A DNA stretch of 22,580 bases from Minisyncoccota bacterium. GTDB lineage: Bacteria; Patescibacteriota; Minisyncoccia; Phycocordibacterales; SBAW01. Made by a program: the position numbers and the translations under genes. The stretch covers positions 1-22,580 of the forward strand of contig JAGVKC010000071.1 in assembly GCA_020050775.1 (NCBI GenBank), read 5' to 3'. The notes below the pieces were generated by a model. That model did no database searches. It was not told the origin of the DNA and worked only from the letters and a program-made list of their open reading frames with translations. Positions 1 to 7,490 of this stretch are shown piece after piece (the first letter of the stretch is position 1; each line of letters begins with the position of its first letter).

Positions 1-57
1 CCCGCAGATAACCAGGTGGACAACGAAAGCTCATTCCGCACTGTGCTTGCGCAGTAA
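1..57 (+). CDS. C-terminal end of an upstream gene (partial)
   Basis: The first 57 bases are open in frame 1 and end in TAA at 55-57. They would encode 18 residues (PADNQVDNESSFRTVLAQ) of a protein whose start lies before the window. A stop here fits the layout, because a strong promoter for the next gene begins only 24 bases later. The tail is too short to identify, and a chance open frame of this length is quite possible. Confidence 0.4.
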   Translation, partial: PADNQVDNESSFRTVLAQ

Positions 58-80
58 AATCGCCTTATCCCCACACATAC

Positions 81-109
81 TTGCAATTTAGGCAAGAATA
101 TGGTATTAT
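81..109 (+). promoter_or_regulatory. Sigma-70-type promoter with extended -10
   Basis: TTGCAA (81-86), a 17-base spacer and TATTAT (104-109), the latter preceded by TGG (extended -10). Transcription should start near 116, giving a leader of about 45 nt for the surface protein gene at 161. Confidence 0.75.
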
Positions 110-118
110 AGTCCCATA

Positions 119-152
119 CAGGCTTTGGCCTGCAGGGGCGCGTCTTGCGCGC
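119..152 (+). promoter_or_regulatory. Two small hairpins in the 5' leader, no Shine-Dalgarno
   Basis: The predicted leader holds CAGGC/GCCTG (119-123 with 128-132, loop TTTG) directly at the expected 5' end, and GCGCG/CGCGC (138-142 with 148-152) ending 8 nt before the ATG at 161. No Shine-Dalgarno sequence precedes this ATG. The hairpins could protect the mRNA end or modulate initiation; that role is inference. Confidence 0.45.
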
Positions 153-160
153 AACACTAT

Positions 161-1918
161 ATGAATACTTTTGTTAAGTATGTAGGAAAAGGGGTCTTTC
201 TGGGCCTTGCAGTAATGCTGGCGCCTGTCCTTGCGCTTGGTGCTGATGATGTTGTTGCTGTTACTTCTATAACTCCCGCGCCCGGCACTACCAACATCTC
301 TCTCACTGGCCCCTTTTCTATTACCTTCAATGTGCCGCTTGCCCCTGCAAGCGTTAATTCAACGAGCATTCAATTCCGACGCAGCTATTTCGATACACCC
401 TTTCAACCCGAGGAAGTAATCCCTTCTACACCGATATTAAGCGATGATGGAAAAATGGTCAGCGTCGTGCCGGAACTTTCTCTCAACTACGGCCGCAGCT
501 ACTTCTTTAAAATCCCAGGAGGGCCGAGTTCAATAACAAACCTTGCTGGACAGTTCCCCACTGACAACATTTTAGACTCTAACTTTTTTGATCCCAACGT
601 TGGTTCTGTTGACTATAGGTTCAGCACAGCAGCTAACCCAGGAGATACTGAACTGCCTACTGTGACAGCAGTCTCAAGCGACGCAGTTATATATACGCTT
701 GCTACCCTGGCTCCTATCAACGTAAGGGTGACTTTCAGCGAAGGTATAGCTAAATATCCAACAATTACTGTGGAGGGTACGCCTCAGGCTGTGAATTCCT
801 GCAGCGATAATGACGTAACTACATTCTGCTTCTCATACACTCTTCCAAGTGTTACGTCTGATAACGAAATTGTGATCTCAGAAGCCGAAGATGCTGCGTT
901 CAATGTTATGCTCTCTGACAATTCGCACATAATTTCTGTTCAAATAGACACATTGCCGCCCACCATAGCTCCAATGGCAGATAGTATTGTCGATGCGACA
1001 AGCGACACAGGCACTGCAGTTACGTATACTCTCCCAACAGTTACTGATGACCTTTCTACAGGACTCACCGCCAATTGCTCCCCTGCATCTGGTTCGAATT
1101 TCTCTGTAGGCAGCACAATAGTCACATGCAATGTATCTGACAACGCTGGCAATGCCGCAGCGGCAACCACTTTTACAATCGGCGTTAATGCATATGTGCC
1201 GCCTGCAGATACAACTGCCCCAATGCTTGCCACAGTTACTGCCGTACCAACGCCTTCGCTCGACACTACCCCTGAATATACGCTCAGCTCTACTGAAGCA
1301 GGCACTCTTACTGCAACTGGAAGCTGTGAAGTGACCAGTATTCCAGTGTCTGCAGGAAACACCACAATCGCACTTGGCACCCTTTCTGCGGGCACCTATA
1401 ACGACTGCTCGTTGGTAGTTACAGACGCTGCAAACAACCCAAGCGCAGCGCACAACATTCCTACATTCATCATTGAGTCTCCTAGCCCTGCGCCAGCTCC
1501 AGCTGCACCTTCTTCTGGTGGCGGTGGCGGGCAGCTTTCTGTAGGATCAAGTCCCATAGCTATAGGCTTTCAGATAGTTACGGTAGCACCGAGCGCACCT
1601 GCACCAATAGTATCTGCGCCCACACCACAAACTATCGCCGTTGCTCCCGCACAGAACGCAAACACTCAAACTCCTGCACCAGCAACAACTGTTGAGACCG
1701 CACCAGTTCTTGCACAGGCGGAAACACCAATCCTTGAACCTGCACCCACTGATACGCCACAACCGATTGTGAACGGCGCAAACACTTCTCAAACAGCCTC
1801 CGTTGGCCTCGCACAAATTAGTATTCCACTATGGTTCTGGATTCTCCTTTTCGGAGCAGCACTTCTAGGACTGATAACACTCTCGATTAAACGACTTTCC
1901 TACGATCACACTTCTTAA
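161..1918 (+). CDS. Anchored surface protein with Ig-like and HYR domains
   Basis: 585-aa exported protein. The frame opens at a TTG at 125, but ATG 161 is chosen because it begins a normal signal peptide (basic NTFVKYVGK, hydrophobic 11-26, cleavage near ALG-A, residues 26-28). Residues 30-155 resemble a Big_5/SbsA Ig-like domain. Residues 263-343 are an HYR domain (TCNVSDNAGN, paired Cys). Residues 350-440 form a module (VPTPSLDTTPEYT, GTYNDC, VTDAANN) shared with the 1073-aa protein at 2092. A GGGGG run (453-457) and a Pro/Ala/Thr-rich linker (470-545) lead to a membrane anchor starting IPLWFW (555-575) and a short basic cytoplasmic end. It is probably displayed outside the cell for adhesion or envelope structure. 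Family assignments are by eye; the ligand is unknown. Confidence 0.85.
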   Translation: MNTFVKYVGKGVFLGLAVMLAPVLALGADDVVAVTSITPAPGTTNISLTGPFSITFNVPLAPASVNSTSIQFRRSYFDTPFQPEEVIPSTPILSDDGKMVSVVPELSLNYGRSYFFKIPGGPSSITNLAGQFPTDNILDSNFFDPNVGSVDYRFSTAANPGDTELPTVTAVSSDAVIYTLATLAPINVRVTFSEGIAKYPTITVEGTPQAVNSCSDNDVTTFCFSYTLPSVTSDNEIVISEAEDAAFNVMLSDNSHIISVQIDTLPPTIAPMADSIVDATSDTGTAVTYTLPTVTDDLSTGLTANCSPASGSNFSVGSTIVTCNVSDNAGNAAAATTFTIGVNAYVPPADTTAPMLATVTAVPTPSLDTTPEYTLSSTEAGTLTATGSCEVTSIPVSAGNTTIALGTLSAGTYNDCSLVVTDAANNPSAAHNIPTFIIESPSPAPAPAAPSSGGGGGQLSVGSSPIAIGFQIVTVAPSAPAPIVSAPTPQTIAVAPAQNANTQTPAPATTVETAPVLAQAETPILEPAPTDTPQPIVNGANTSQTASVGLAQISIPLWFWILLFGAALLGLITLSIKRLSYDHTS

Positions 1919-1943
1919 AAAATGCCCTTGAGGGGCATTTTTT
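1917..1943 (+). terminator. Intrinsic terminator
   Basis: The AATGCCC/GGGCATT stem, extended by A:T pairs on both sides, has a 5-nt loop and ends in TTTTTT. It begins inside the stop codon of the preceding gene. Confidence 0.9.
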
Positions 1944-2014
1944 GTATCTGAACGCTTCAAAATTAGGATACGAAGAAATCTGTAGCGCAAGTGTGCACTT
2001 CAGAAAAGTTTGCG

Positions 2015-2047
2015 TATAGTACGTGCGAAAAGAACAGGGGTGTTCTT
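2015..2047 (+). promoter_or_regulatory. Promoter -10 box and 5'-terminal hairpin
   Basis: TATAGT (2015-2020) is a good -10 box; no convincing -35 is seen at the usual spacing. The expected start near 2027 is followed at once by a perfect AAGAACA/TGTTCTT hairpin with loop GGGG (2030-2047). A 65-nt leader without Shine-Dalgarno then leads to ATG 2092. Confidence 0.5.
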
Positions 2048-2091
2048 ACGGGGTTTTCTTATAAAAGGGCTCTAAATAACAAGTTTTCATT

Positions 2092-5000
2092 ATGTCGCAA
2101 GGTACACGCCGTGCATTCGCGGGAGCAACGCTGTTTGCTCTCTTGATTTCGTCGTTCCCTGCCGGGTTCGTGGCAGCAGACAGAGAGTTTGATAGTTTTA
2201 CTGTAAATGGTGGGTCGACTGCGGTCGTGCTCACCGGAGCAGCACTCACTGGGTCCGTACAACTCGATACGGATGGCTCCGGCGAGGGAGGTGACTGGGA
2301 ATCAAGTTTTTGGAGAATTTCTACAACACAAAACAGTGGTGGAACTTCCGGTTGCGACAACGATCCTAACATTACAGGTGACACTAATAATGCTAACGAT
2401 TCTCTGAGTATGACTGCGCCGGCTACGGCAGGTGTGTACAACGCCTATGTGACCGCCTGGAGCAACAACAACTGCGATGCGGGCGGTGGTGAAAGCGACA
2501 CACTAACTTTGACAGGTGCTGTTGTCGTCGTTGATTCAGCTCGCACAACGGCGGCCGCTACGTTTAATGGCACCGCTACCACCTATGTCACCTCTGGGGG
2601 AAATGTAGATATCGATGTTGATGGCGCAATAACCGGCGGCAGTAATGACTGGGAAGGTACTTCCTGGCTCATCGCGACCGCTCCCGGCGCAATGACCTGC
2701 GAAAACACCTCAGATAACACTAGCAATGGCGTCCACAGCGAGTCATTCACTGTAAGCGCCCCAGCGGCTCCAGGTGTGTACAATGCCTACCTTCGAATTA
2801 ATGGCAGCGACACCTGTGCGGGTGGCTCGGAAGGCACACTCCTTACTGTCCCGAATGCTGTCACCGTACTTGCAGATGGCCGCACAACAAGCTCAGCGAC
2901 ACTTGACGGAGGCTCCTCTGTAACTGTTCTTCAGGGGGCAAGCATAACCGCAGCCATACTTGGTCTTATTTCCGACGGTAACGATTGGGAAGGTACACAG
3001 TGGCTCATCTCAACAACCTCGCCGGGCGCCATGACCTGTCAGAACAGCACCGATCGTGGTAGTGGCTCCTTTACTGAGAGCTTCTCTATTACAGCCCCTT
3101 CGGTTGTCGGGACATATAACGCATATTTCCGTGTATCCGGACACGACAGCTGTTCAAACACGCTTGGCAGCCTTCTTACGATGCTCAACGCAGTAACCGT
3201 AACTCTTCCCGACGCCACCCCTCCAACCGTTACCATCAACCAAGCAGTTGGCCAGGATGATCCGACGAACAACTCCACAATCAACTTCACTGTCGTTTTT
3301 AGCGAATCTGTGTCTAACTTCGCGACCGGCGATGTTACGCTCGGCGGCACGGCAGGTGCAACCACAGCGGTAGTCACAGGAAGCGGCGCAACCTACAACG
3401 TCGCGGTGAGCGGTATGACGAGCGACGGCACTGTTACCGCCTCGCTTGCAGCCGGTGTTGCCAGTGACGCTGCCACTAACCTAAGCGTTGCTTCAACCGC
3501 TACAGACAACACCGTTACCTACGATACAACCGCTCCAGCAGCGCCCCTCATTACACTTCCGACAACAGACCCGTTTCTTACCAACGATCCAGGCGTAGCG
3601 CTTGAAGGTACTGCGGAAGCAGATTCAGTGATTACGGTAACTGGTGGTACAGGCACAAGTGTTCCTTCGGTTACAACTACCTTTGGTGGCTCGTGGAGCG
3701 GAATTGCCGCATTTCTCAATCTTGATGCAGCGAACAATCTTAGTGTGTTTGCAACAGACACAGCGGGCAATAGCAGCGCTGCAGCAACAATCACAGTCAA
3801 CAATGACAACACTCCGCCAGTGCTCACGGTAAATACTCAGACTACCAACGACACAACGCCGACCGTAACGGGAACTACCAGCGACACGGCGGATGTCTCG
3901 GTAACTGTCGATGGTATTCTCTACGTCGCAACTCCTGTCGCAGGCAATTGGTCAGTCACGGTAAGTCCAATTGATCTCGTCGGCAATCCTGAAACGACAT
4001 ACTCCGTGTCTGCCGCAAGCACAGACCTTGCTGGCAATGTCGGTAATGGCAGCGGCAGCGTCACTATTGATACGGAGGCTCCGGCACTTACGTTGAATTC
4101 AATTGCGATTAACGCAACGGCGATAACCGGCACCACGGACACTTCAGCTACCGTAAGCGTAAATATCAACGGCACGGATTACCCGGCAAACAATGTAGCA
4201 GGAAGCTGGGATGTGAATGTTCCAGGCGGACTTATTGGTGACGACTACACCGTAACTGTTACTGCGCTGGATAGCTTCAGCAACGATGCAGTGCAAACCG
4301 GCACACTCACGATCGATACCAGCTCTCCTACCGTCACACTCTCAAGCACTGGTATTATTGGCGGCTTTGCGAGCTCAACTCCGATCACCATCGACATTAT
4401 TTTCTCTGATGCAGTGATCGACTTTATACTCGGCGACCTCTCCGTAAGCTCCGGCTCGCTCGCGACCCTCATTGGTTCCGGCGCAAGCTACTCTGCAGAG
4501 TTTAGCGCTGCAGGAAACGGCTCTGTAAGCATTGACCTTGCCGCAGGTGTTGCTAACGAGGCGAACGGTTCCGGCATGACTAATGCCGCAGCAGCCACGC
4601 TTAACTTCACCTTCGACGCAACCCCACCAATACTCGTACAAGTAACCCCGGTTCCTACCCCCTCGACTGACACGACCCCAGAATATACCTTCGAGACTTC
4701 TGAAGCAGGAACAATCGCGGTTGGTGGCAGCTGCTCTACTAGCGCAAGCGTGGCAGTGGCTGGAAACAACACCGTAGACCTCGGGATTCTGGCAGTGGGC
4801 ACGTACAACAACTGCACCGTCGCTGTTACTGACGCAGCCGGCAACAGCAGTGCGGCTCTTCCGGTCGACTATTTCACCATCGAAGCTCCGGCTGCTCCAA
4901 CGCCGACAACCAGTGGTGGAGGAGGCGGTGGCGGAGGTTTGATTGTAGGTTCTGCTCCGACAGCTCCTGGCAACCAGACCACGAACACTGGCGCTGCTGC

Positions 5001-5313
5001 GGGCGCCTCGACTGAGAACACCGGTACGACTGGTACCGACACCACCACAACTGTAACTGACACCGGTCTCGCTACTGGCGGCGCGGACACCGGCACTCCT
5101 ACGGTTGGCAACGAAGGCGCGGAAGAGACTGGCCTTATTGGCGGCGGCGAAGCAACTGAAGTTCCGGTAGTAACCAACGAAGACAATGCCTCCCAAGCAG
5201 CTGCAGTAGTTGCTACAGGATTTACCGTTCCGCTCTGGGCATGGCTTGCAGCATTCTTTGCAGCACTGTTTGCCTTCCTCTACTGGCTCTGGAATATGTT
5301 CAAAAAAGCATAA
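2092..5313 (+). CDS. Large surface protein: triple novel repeat plus Ig-like domains
   Basis: 1073-aa exported protein. Signal peptide 1-29 (cleavage near FVA-AD). Residues 34-150, 151-263 and 264-372 are three copies of one repeat: DWE then Trp, a GAMTC-type segment, APxxxGxYNAY, and a closing NAVTV-like strand. Each copy keeps two Cys about 39 residues apart (88/128, 203/242, 316/354), probably a disulfide. Residues 375-480 and 745-845 look like Big_12-type Ig-like domains (FSES, GDVTLGG, LAAGVA). Residues 481-744 are Big_6/9-like Ig domains (TDTAGN, STDLAGN). Residues 848-931 repeat the module of the 585-aa protein upstream. An eight-glycine run (942-949), a Thr/Gly-rich linker and an anchor VPLWAW (1046-1068) end in basic KKA. 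Probably a cell-surface stalk or adhesin. It has its own terminator; the ATG has no Shine-Dalgarno. Confidence 0.88.
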   Translation: MSQGTRRAFAGATLFALLISSFPAGFVAADREFDSFTVNGGSTAVVLTGAALTGSVQLDTDGSGEGGDWESSFWRISTTQNSGGTSGCDNDPNITGDTNNANDSLSMTAPATAGVYNAYVTAWSNNNCDAGGGESDTLTLTGAVVVVDSARTTAAATFNGTATTYVTSGGNVDIDVDGAITGGSNDWEGTSWLIATAPGAMTCENTSDNTSNGVHSESFTVSAPAAPGVYNAYLRINGSDTCAGGSEGTLLTVPNAVTVLADGRTTSSATLDGGSSVTVLQGASITAAILGLISDGNDWEGTQWLISTTSPGAMTCQNSTDRGSGSFTESFSITAPSVVGTYNAYFRVSGHDSCSNTLGSLLTMLNAVTVTLPDATPPTVTINQAVGQDDPTNNSTINFTVVFSESVSNFATGDVTLGGTAGATTAVVTGSGATYNVAVSGMTSDGTVTASLAAGVASDAATNLSVASTATDNTVTYDTTAPAAPLITLPTTDPFLTNDPGVALEGTAEADSVITVTGGTGTSVPSVTTTFGGSWSGIAAFLNLDAANNLSVFATDTAGNSSAAATITVNNDNTPPVLTVNTQTTNDTTPTVTGTTSDTADVSVTVDGILYVATPVAGNWSVTVSPIDLVGNPETTYSVSAASTDLAGNVGNGSGSVTIDTEAPALTLNSIAINATAITGTTDTSATVSVNINGTDYPANNVAGSWDVNVPGGLIGDDYTVTVTALDSFSNDAVQTGTLTIDTSSPTVTLSSTGIIGGFASSTPITIDIIFSDAVIDFILGDLSVSSGSLATLIGSGASYSAEFSAAGNGSVSIDLAAGVANEANGSGMTNAAAATLNFTFDATPPILVQVTPVPTPSTDTTPEYTFETSEAGTIAVGGSCSTSASVAVAGNNTVDLGILAVGTYNNCTVAVTDAAGNSSAALPVDYFTIEAPAAPTPTTSGGGGGGGGLIVGSAPTAPGNQTTNTGAAAGASTENTGTTGTDTTTTVTDTGLATGGADTGTPTVGNEGAEETGLIGGGEATEVPVVTNEDNASQAAAVVATGFTVPLWAWLAAFFAALFAFLYWLWNMFKKA

Positions 5314-5327
5314 GGACACCACTTCTC

Positions 5328-5354
5328 AAAACCCCGCCTAGCCGGCGGGGTTTT
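5328..5354 (+). terminator. Intrinsic terminator running into the next promoter
   Basis: CCCCGCC/GGCGGGG (5332-5338 with 5344-5350), preceded by AAAA and followed by TTTT. The last T of the tract is also the first base of the next gene's extended -10 element. Confidence 0.9.
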
Positions 5355-5362
5355 GCTATACT
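5354..5362 (+). promoter_or_regulatory. Extended -10 promoter predicting a leaderless mRNA
   Basis: TGCTATACT at 5354-5362 is a near-perfect extended -10. Only six bases separate it from ATG 5369, so transcription should begin at or next to the start codon. The usual -35 position falls in the upstream terminator stem and has no -35 match. Confidence 0.7.
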
Positions 5363-5368
5363 GTCTGT

Positions 5369-5905
5369 ATGAAAACATACGTCTGGCTGCTTCTCATTGT
5401 GCTCCTTTTAATTGCGGTGGCTGGATACTGGTTCTATATGAACGGCGCACAAACTCCTGTCGTACGTTCGTTCGAAGAGTGCGCCGCTGCAGGCTACCCT
5501 GTGATGGAAAGTTACCCACGTCGCTGCAACGACGCACGCGGAAATTCCTTTACAGAAAATATCGGCAATGTACTTGATAAACAAAACCTCATTGTGTCCG
5601 CTTTCCCAACCGCAGGGGCGCTCATAACGTCTCCGGTTATTGCAACAGGTGAAGCTCGCGGCACCTGGTACTTTGAAGCAAGTTTCCCCATTACACTTGA
5701 AGATTCTTCAGGCAATGTGATAGGCGAAGGATATGCAGAAGCTCAGAGCGACTGGATGACCGAAGACTTTGTGCCTTACATATCTATACCGATTACATTC
5801 TCTCCTCAAACACCAGGTTCAACTGGGACACTTGTGCTCTATAAAGACAACCCTTCGGGCGAGGCCGACAAAGACGACTGGCTAGAAATTCCAGTTACGT
5901 TCTAA
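5369..5905 (+). CDS. Membrane-anchored Gmad2 domain protein
   Basis: 178 aa. Residues 4-24 are one hydrophobic segment (uncleaved anchor or signal) with no lipobox Cys. Residues 34-63 carry CAAAGYPVMESYPRRC, a small Cys-containing segment I associate with CPR secreted proteins. Residues 72-178 match the Gmad2 (PF10648) Ig-like domain: SPVIATGEARGTWYFEASFP, DWMTEDF, GTLVLYKDNPSGEADKDDW. Gmad2 was named from spore-germination proteins of Firmicutes, but in CPR it is a general extracytoplasmic Ig-like fold, so no germination role is implied. It sits behind a terminator with its own leaderless-type promoter and converges on the DUF1360 gene. Confidence 0.85.
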   Translation: MKTYVWLLLIVLLLIAVAGYWFYMNGAQTPVVRSFEECAAAGYPVMESYPRRCNDARGNSFTENIGNVLDKQNLIVSAFPTAGALITSPVIATGEARGTWYFEASFPITLEDSSGNVIGEGYAEAQSDWMTEDFVPYISIPITFSPQTPGSTGTLVLYKDNPSGEADKDDWLEIPVTF

Positions 5906-5940
5906 AGACGCAAGTCGCTATTCCTATCCTCCAACTCTCT

Positions 5941-5970
5941 AGTCAGGACTCCGACTGAAACGTCGGGACT
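5941..5970. other. Inverted repeat between convergent genes
   Basis: CCGAC/GTCGG (5951-5955 with 5962-5966) with outer AGTC/GACT (5941-5944 with 5967-5970) lies in the 64-bp gap between the Gmad2 and DUF1360 stop codons. It may end transcription in both directions, but there is no clean T tract, so this is weak. Confidence 0.3.
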
Positions 5971-6491
5971 TAGAGTCTTATCTCAGTATGTTTGCTCTGC
6001 GCTTCTAATTTCAACGCTTCTGCCCTCCAGCCAACGCCATTTGCAAGGACTTGCAGAAGAGAGCCTGCACCTGCAAGCGCAAGGAAGAATATGACCGACC
6101 AGGCCCACACAAACGTAAAGTAAAAGAATACGACGACAAGTGCTGACCAGATGCCGATGCACCACGGGCATTGCAGAAGATCATAAATGCTGTGGCGCAG
6201 GCCTGAGGTGTACGGTCGTATTTCTACATACGTAACGCCCTCCACTTCATACGTGTGGCTCTGCGCAAAAAGCTCTCGGAACCAACGGGTTATTTTGTCG
6301 TAGACCACGAGCCGCGTAATGCGGAACGTGGCGAACGCCATAAGAAGCGCATCAAACGGTGGAACTGAAATCAAAAAACCGCCACGGATTTTGTACATGC
6401 CCCACACAGCTAAAGCGAGCACCACTATAAAAAAGAGCGAGAATAGGAAGTTCCAGATATTCTGGTCTTCCTTAGGGCGTCGTATATGCAT
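5970..6491 (-). CDS. DUF1360 family membrane protein
   Basis: 173-aa membrane protein. Hydrophobic segments lie at about 13-32, 42-58, 119-137 and 139-155. The DUF1360 hallmarks are present: FATFRITRLVVYD (52-64) and a CPWCIGIWSA segment (108-117). The family's function is unknown; the Cys pair next to a membrane helix suggests metal or redox chemistry, which is inference. ATG at 6491 is the first start in the frame and there is no Shine-Dalgarno before it. It is transcribed away from the tiny membrane-protein genes at higher coordinates and is separated from them by a terminator. Identification rests on the motifs. Confidence 0.75.
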   Translation of the reverse strand: MHIRRPKEDQNIWNFLFSLFFIVVLALAVWGMYKIRGGFLISVPPFDALLMAFATFRITRLVVYDKITRWFRELFAQSHTYEVEGVTYVEIRPYTSGLRHSIYDLLQCPWCIGIWSALVVVFFYFTFVWAWSVIFFLALAGAGSLLQVLANGVGWRAEALKLEAQSKHTEIRL

Positions 6492-6510
6492 CGCTTTACG
6501 GTACAGCTTT

Positions 6511-6549
6511 TTTGCAAAAAGAAAAGCCCGGCAGCAGTTGCTGCCGGGC
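6511..6549 (-). terminator. Intrinsic terminator of the 76-aa membrane protein gene
   Basis: GCCCGGCAG/CTGCCGGGC (6526-6534 with 6541-6549) followed on the minus strand by TTTTCTTTTT. The terminator at 6841-6874 has nearly the same sequence, including the T tract. Confidence 0.9.
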
Positions 6550-6555
6550 CTGTTC

Positions 6556-6786
6556 TCACGATTGTAGATTCTCCTTGATTAAGAGAATAATTCCTGCCGA
6601 TACAGACATAATGCCGACGAACATCAGCGCAGCCATTACTATCGACTTTTGCGCAGGCATGCCAAGCGCATCAAACAAGTGACCTGTCAGTGCAGACAGC
6701 AGAGCTGCTCCGAAAAATAGCGCCAAGAGAGGAAATATTCCCAGTCCACTTGATGCTTCTTGAGAGACTTCATTCTTTTGAACCAT
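6556..6786 (-). CDS. Small two-helix membrane protein
   Basis: 76 aa with a polar N-terminus (MVQKNEVSQEASSG) and two hydrophobic helices at about 17-36 and 48-70, ending in a short charged tail. ATG 6786 is preferred over the in-frame TTG at 6798, because GGAG lies six bases before the ATG while the TTG overlaps that Shine-Dalgarno. It has its own terminator (6511-6549) and a likely -10 TATAGT at 6828-6823. The neighbour at 6882-7127 has the same architecture but no clear sequence similarity by eye. Function unknown; the size suggests an accessory subunit or envelope-stress peptide, without evidence for either. Confidence 0.7.
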   Translation of the reverse strand: MVQKNEVSQEASSGLGIFPLLALFFGAALLSALTGHLFDALGMPAQKSIVMAALMFVGIMSVSAGIILLIKENLQS

Positions 6787-6822
6787 TACAGTCTCCAATG
6801 AGAGTTAGTACTTCCGCCAGGC

Positions 6823-6828
6823 ACTATA
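6823..6828 (-). promoter_or_regulatory. Putative -10 box
   Basis: On the minus strand this reads TATAGT, about 36 bases before ATG 6786. The -35 region is T-rich but has no clear hexamer. Confidence 0.45.
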
Positions 6829-6840
6829 CTTCAGAAGTTG

Positions 6841-6874
6841 AAAAAGAAAAGCCCGACAGCAACTACTGTCGGGC
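6841..6874 (-). terminator. Intrinsic terminator of the 81-aa membrane protein gene
   Basis: GCCCGACAG/CTGTCGGGC (6851-6859 with 6866-6874), then TTTTCTTTTT on the minus strand. Confidence 0.9.
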
Positions 6875-6881
6875 TTTATAT

Positions 6882-7127
6882 TTAGGTGTTCTTTTTCTCT
6901 TTGTAGAGTTCCGTCAGGCCTTGGTACAGGCTCAAGAACGCTATCAGGAAGAGAACGGCCATCCAGAGGAGGAACACTACGTCGCTGCCGAGCGCCTTCT
7001 TGAAAAGGAAGACGAACAGGAGAGCAAAAAGTGCGACCCCTAGCGAGAGAACACCGAAGAAAATCTTTGAGCGGGAGTCCAGATAGAATGCGACCCCCGT
7101 TTCTTGTAGGCTGTCACGCAGATCCAT
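6882..7127 (-). CDS. Small two-helix membrane protein
   Basis: 81 aa. An amphipathic start (MDLRDSLQETGVAFYLDSRS) precedes hydrophobic helices at about 23-42 and 49-68 and a Lys-rich end (YKEKKNT). A textbook AGGAGG sits six bases before ATG 7127, which fixes the start. It has its own promoter (7158-7185) and terminator (6841-6874), so it is an independent unit in a row of three such mini-genes. Function and family not recognised. Confidence 0.72.
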   Translation of the reverse strand: MDLRDSLQETGVAFYLDSRSKIFFGVLSLGVALFALLFVFLFKKALGSDVVFLLWMAVLFLIAFLSLYQGLTELYKEKKNT

Positions 7128-7157
7128 TCCCTACCTCCTAAGAACCCAACCGAAATC

Positions 7158-7185
7158 AGTATGCCATCCGTGATGGCCTTGCCAA
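7158..7185 (-). promoter_or_regulatory. Sigma-70-type promoter
   Basis: Minus strand TTGGCA (7185-7180), a 16-base spacer and CATACT (7163-7158). The leader to ATG 7127 would be about 24 nt and includes AGGAGG. Confidence 0.55.
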
Positions 7186-7197
7186 GTACAGCCTGTG

Positions 7198-7230
7198 TAA
7201 AAGAAAACACCCGCCAAACAGTGGCGGGTG
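7198..7230 (-). terminator. Intrinsic terminator of the broken mini-gene
   Basis: CACCCGCCA/TGGCGGGTG (7208-7216 with 7222-7230) followed on the minus strand by TTTTCTTTTAC. Confidence 0.88.
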
Positions 7231-7243
7231 ATTCAACTTCTAA

Positions 7244-7455
7244 CTATCGGCGACCAAGAGGTGGTTCCGAAAATATGTAGACCGCCAACGCAATGGTTGC
7301 GCCAACACCTACAGTGAACAACGCCCCCAATCAGCGGGAAGATTTTGTTGACCATCGGCATACTCGACACTGCGGAGGCATAGAACCAGAAGAGGCCAAA
7401 GACCACCACAATTCCGGCAAGAAGGTAGAAAAAAACCGATTACAGCCCTGCGCAT
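7244..7455 (-). pseudogene. Two-helix membrane protein gene broken by two homopolymer indels
   Basis: Reading the minus strand from ATG 7455 gives MRRAVIGFF, then a shift at a run of seven T (A7 at 7429-7435). The next frame gives a helix with LAGIVVVFGLFWFY and SSMPMVNKIFPLIG, then a second shift at a run of five G (C5 at 7324-7328). The third segment ends in FTVGVGATIALAVYIFSEP and TAG at 7244-7246. Removing one base from each run restores a 69-aa protein with two helices (about 5-26 and 38-62), like its two neighbours. Promoter, weak AGGAAA ribosome site and terminator are intact. It may be a recent pseudogene, a sequencing or assembly error, or a slippage-expressed gene; the homopolymer location makes error a serious option. 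Confidence 0.6.
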
Positions 7456-7490
7456 ACGTCTGTTTCCTTTTCTTGTGCAACGCTGAAGTT

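Noticed and set aside
61..80. DnaA box (TTATCCCCA) as an origin signal
   Set aside because: A single imperfect match with no cluster, no AT-rich unwinding region and no dnaA or dnaN nearby.
4375..5322. Long minus-strand open frame (315 codons) opposite the large surface gene
   Set aside because: Product is Ser/Cys/Arg-rich without any domain, lacks start signals, and is a by-product of the Thr/Ala/Gly codon pattern on the plus strand.
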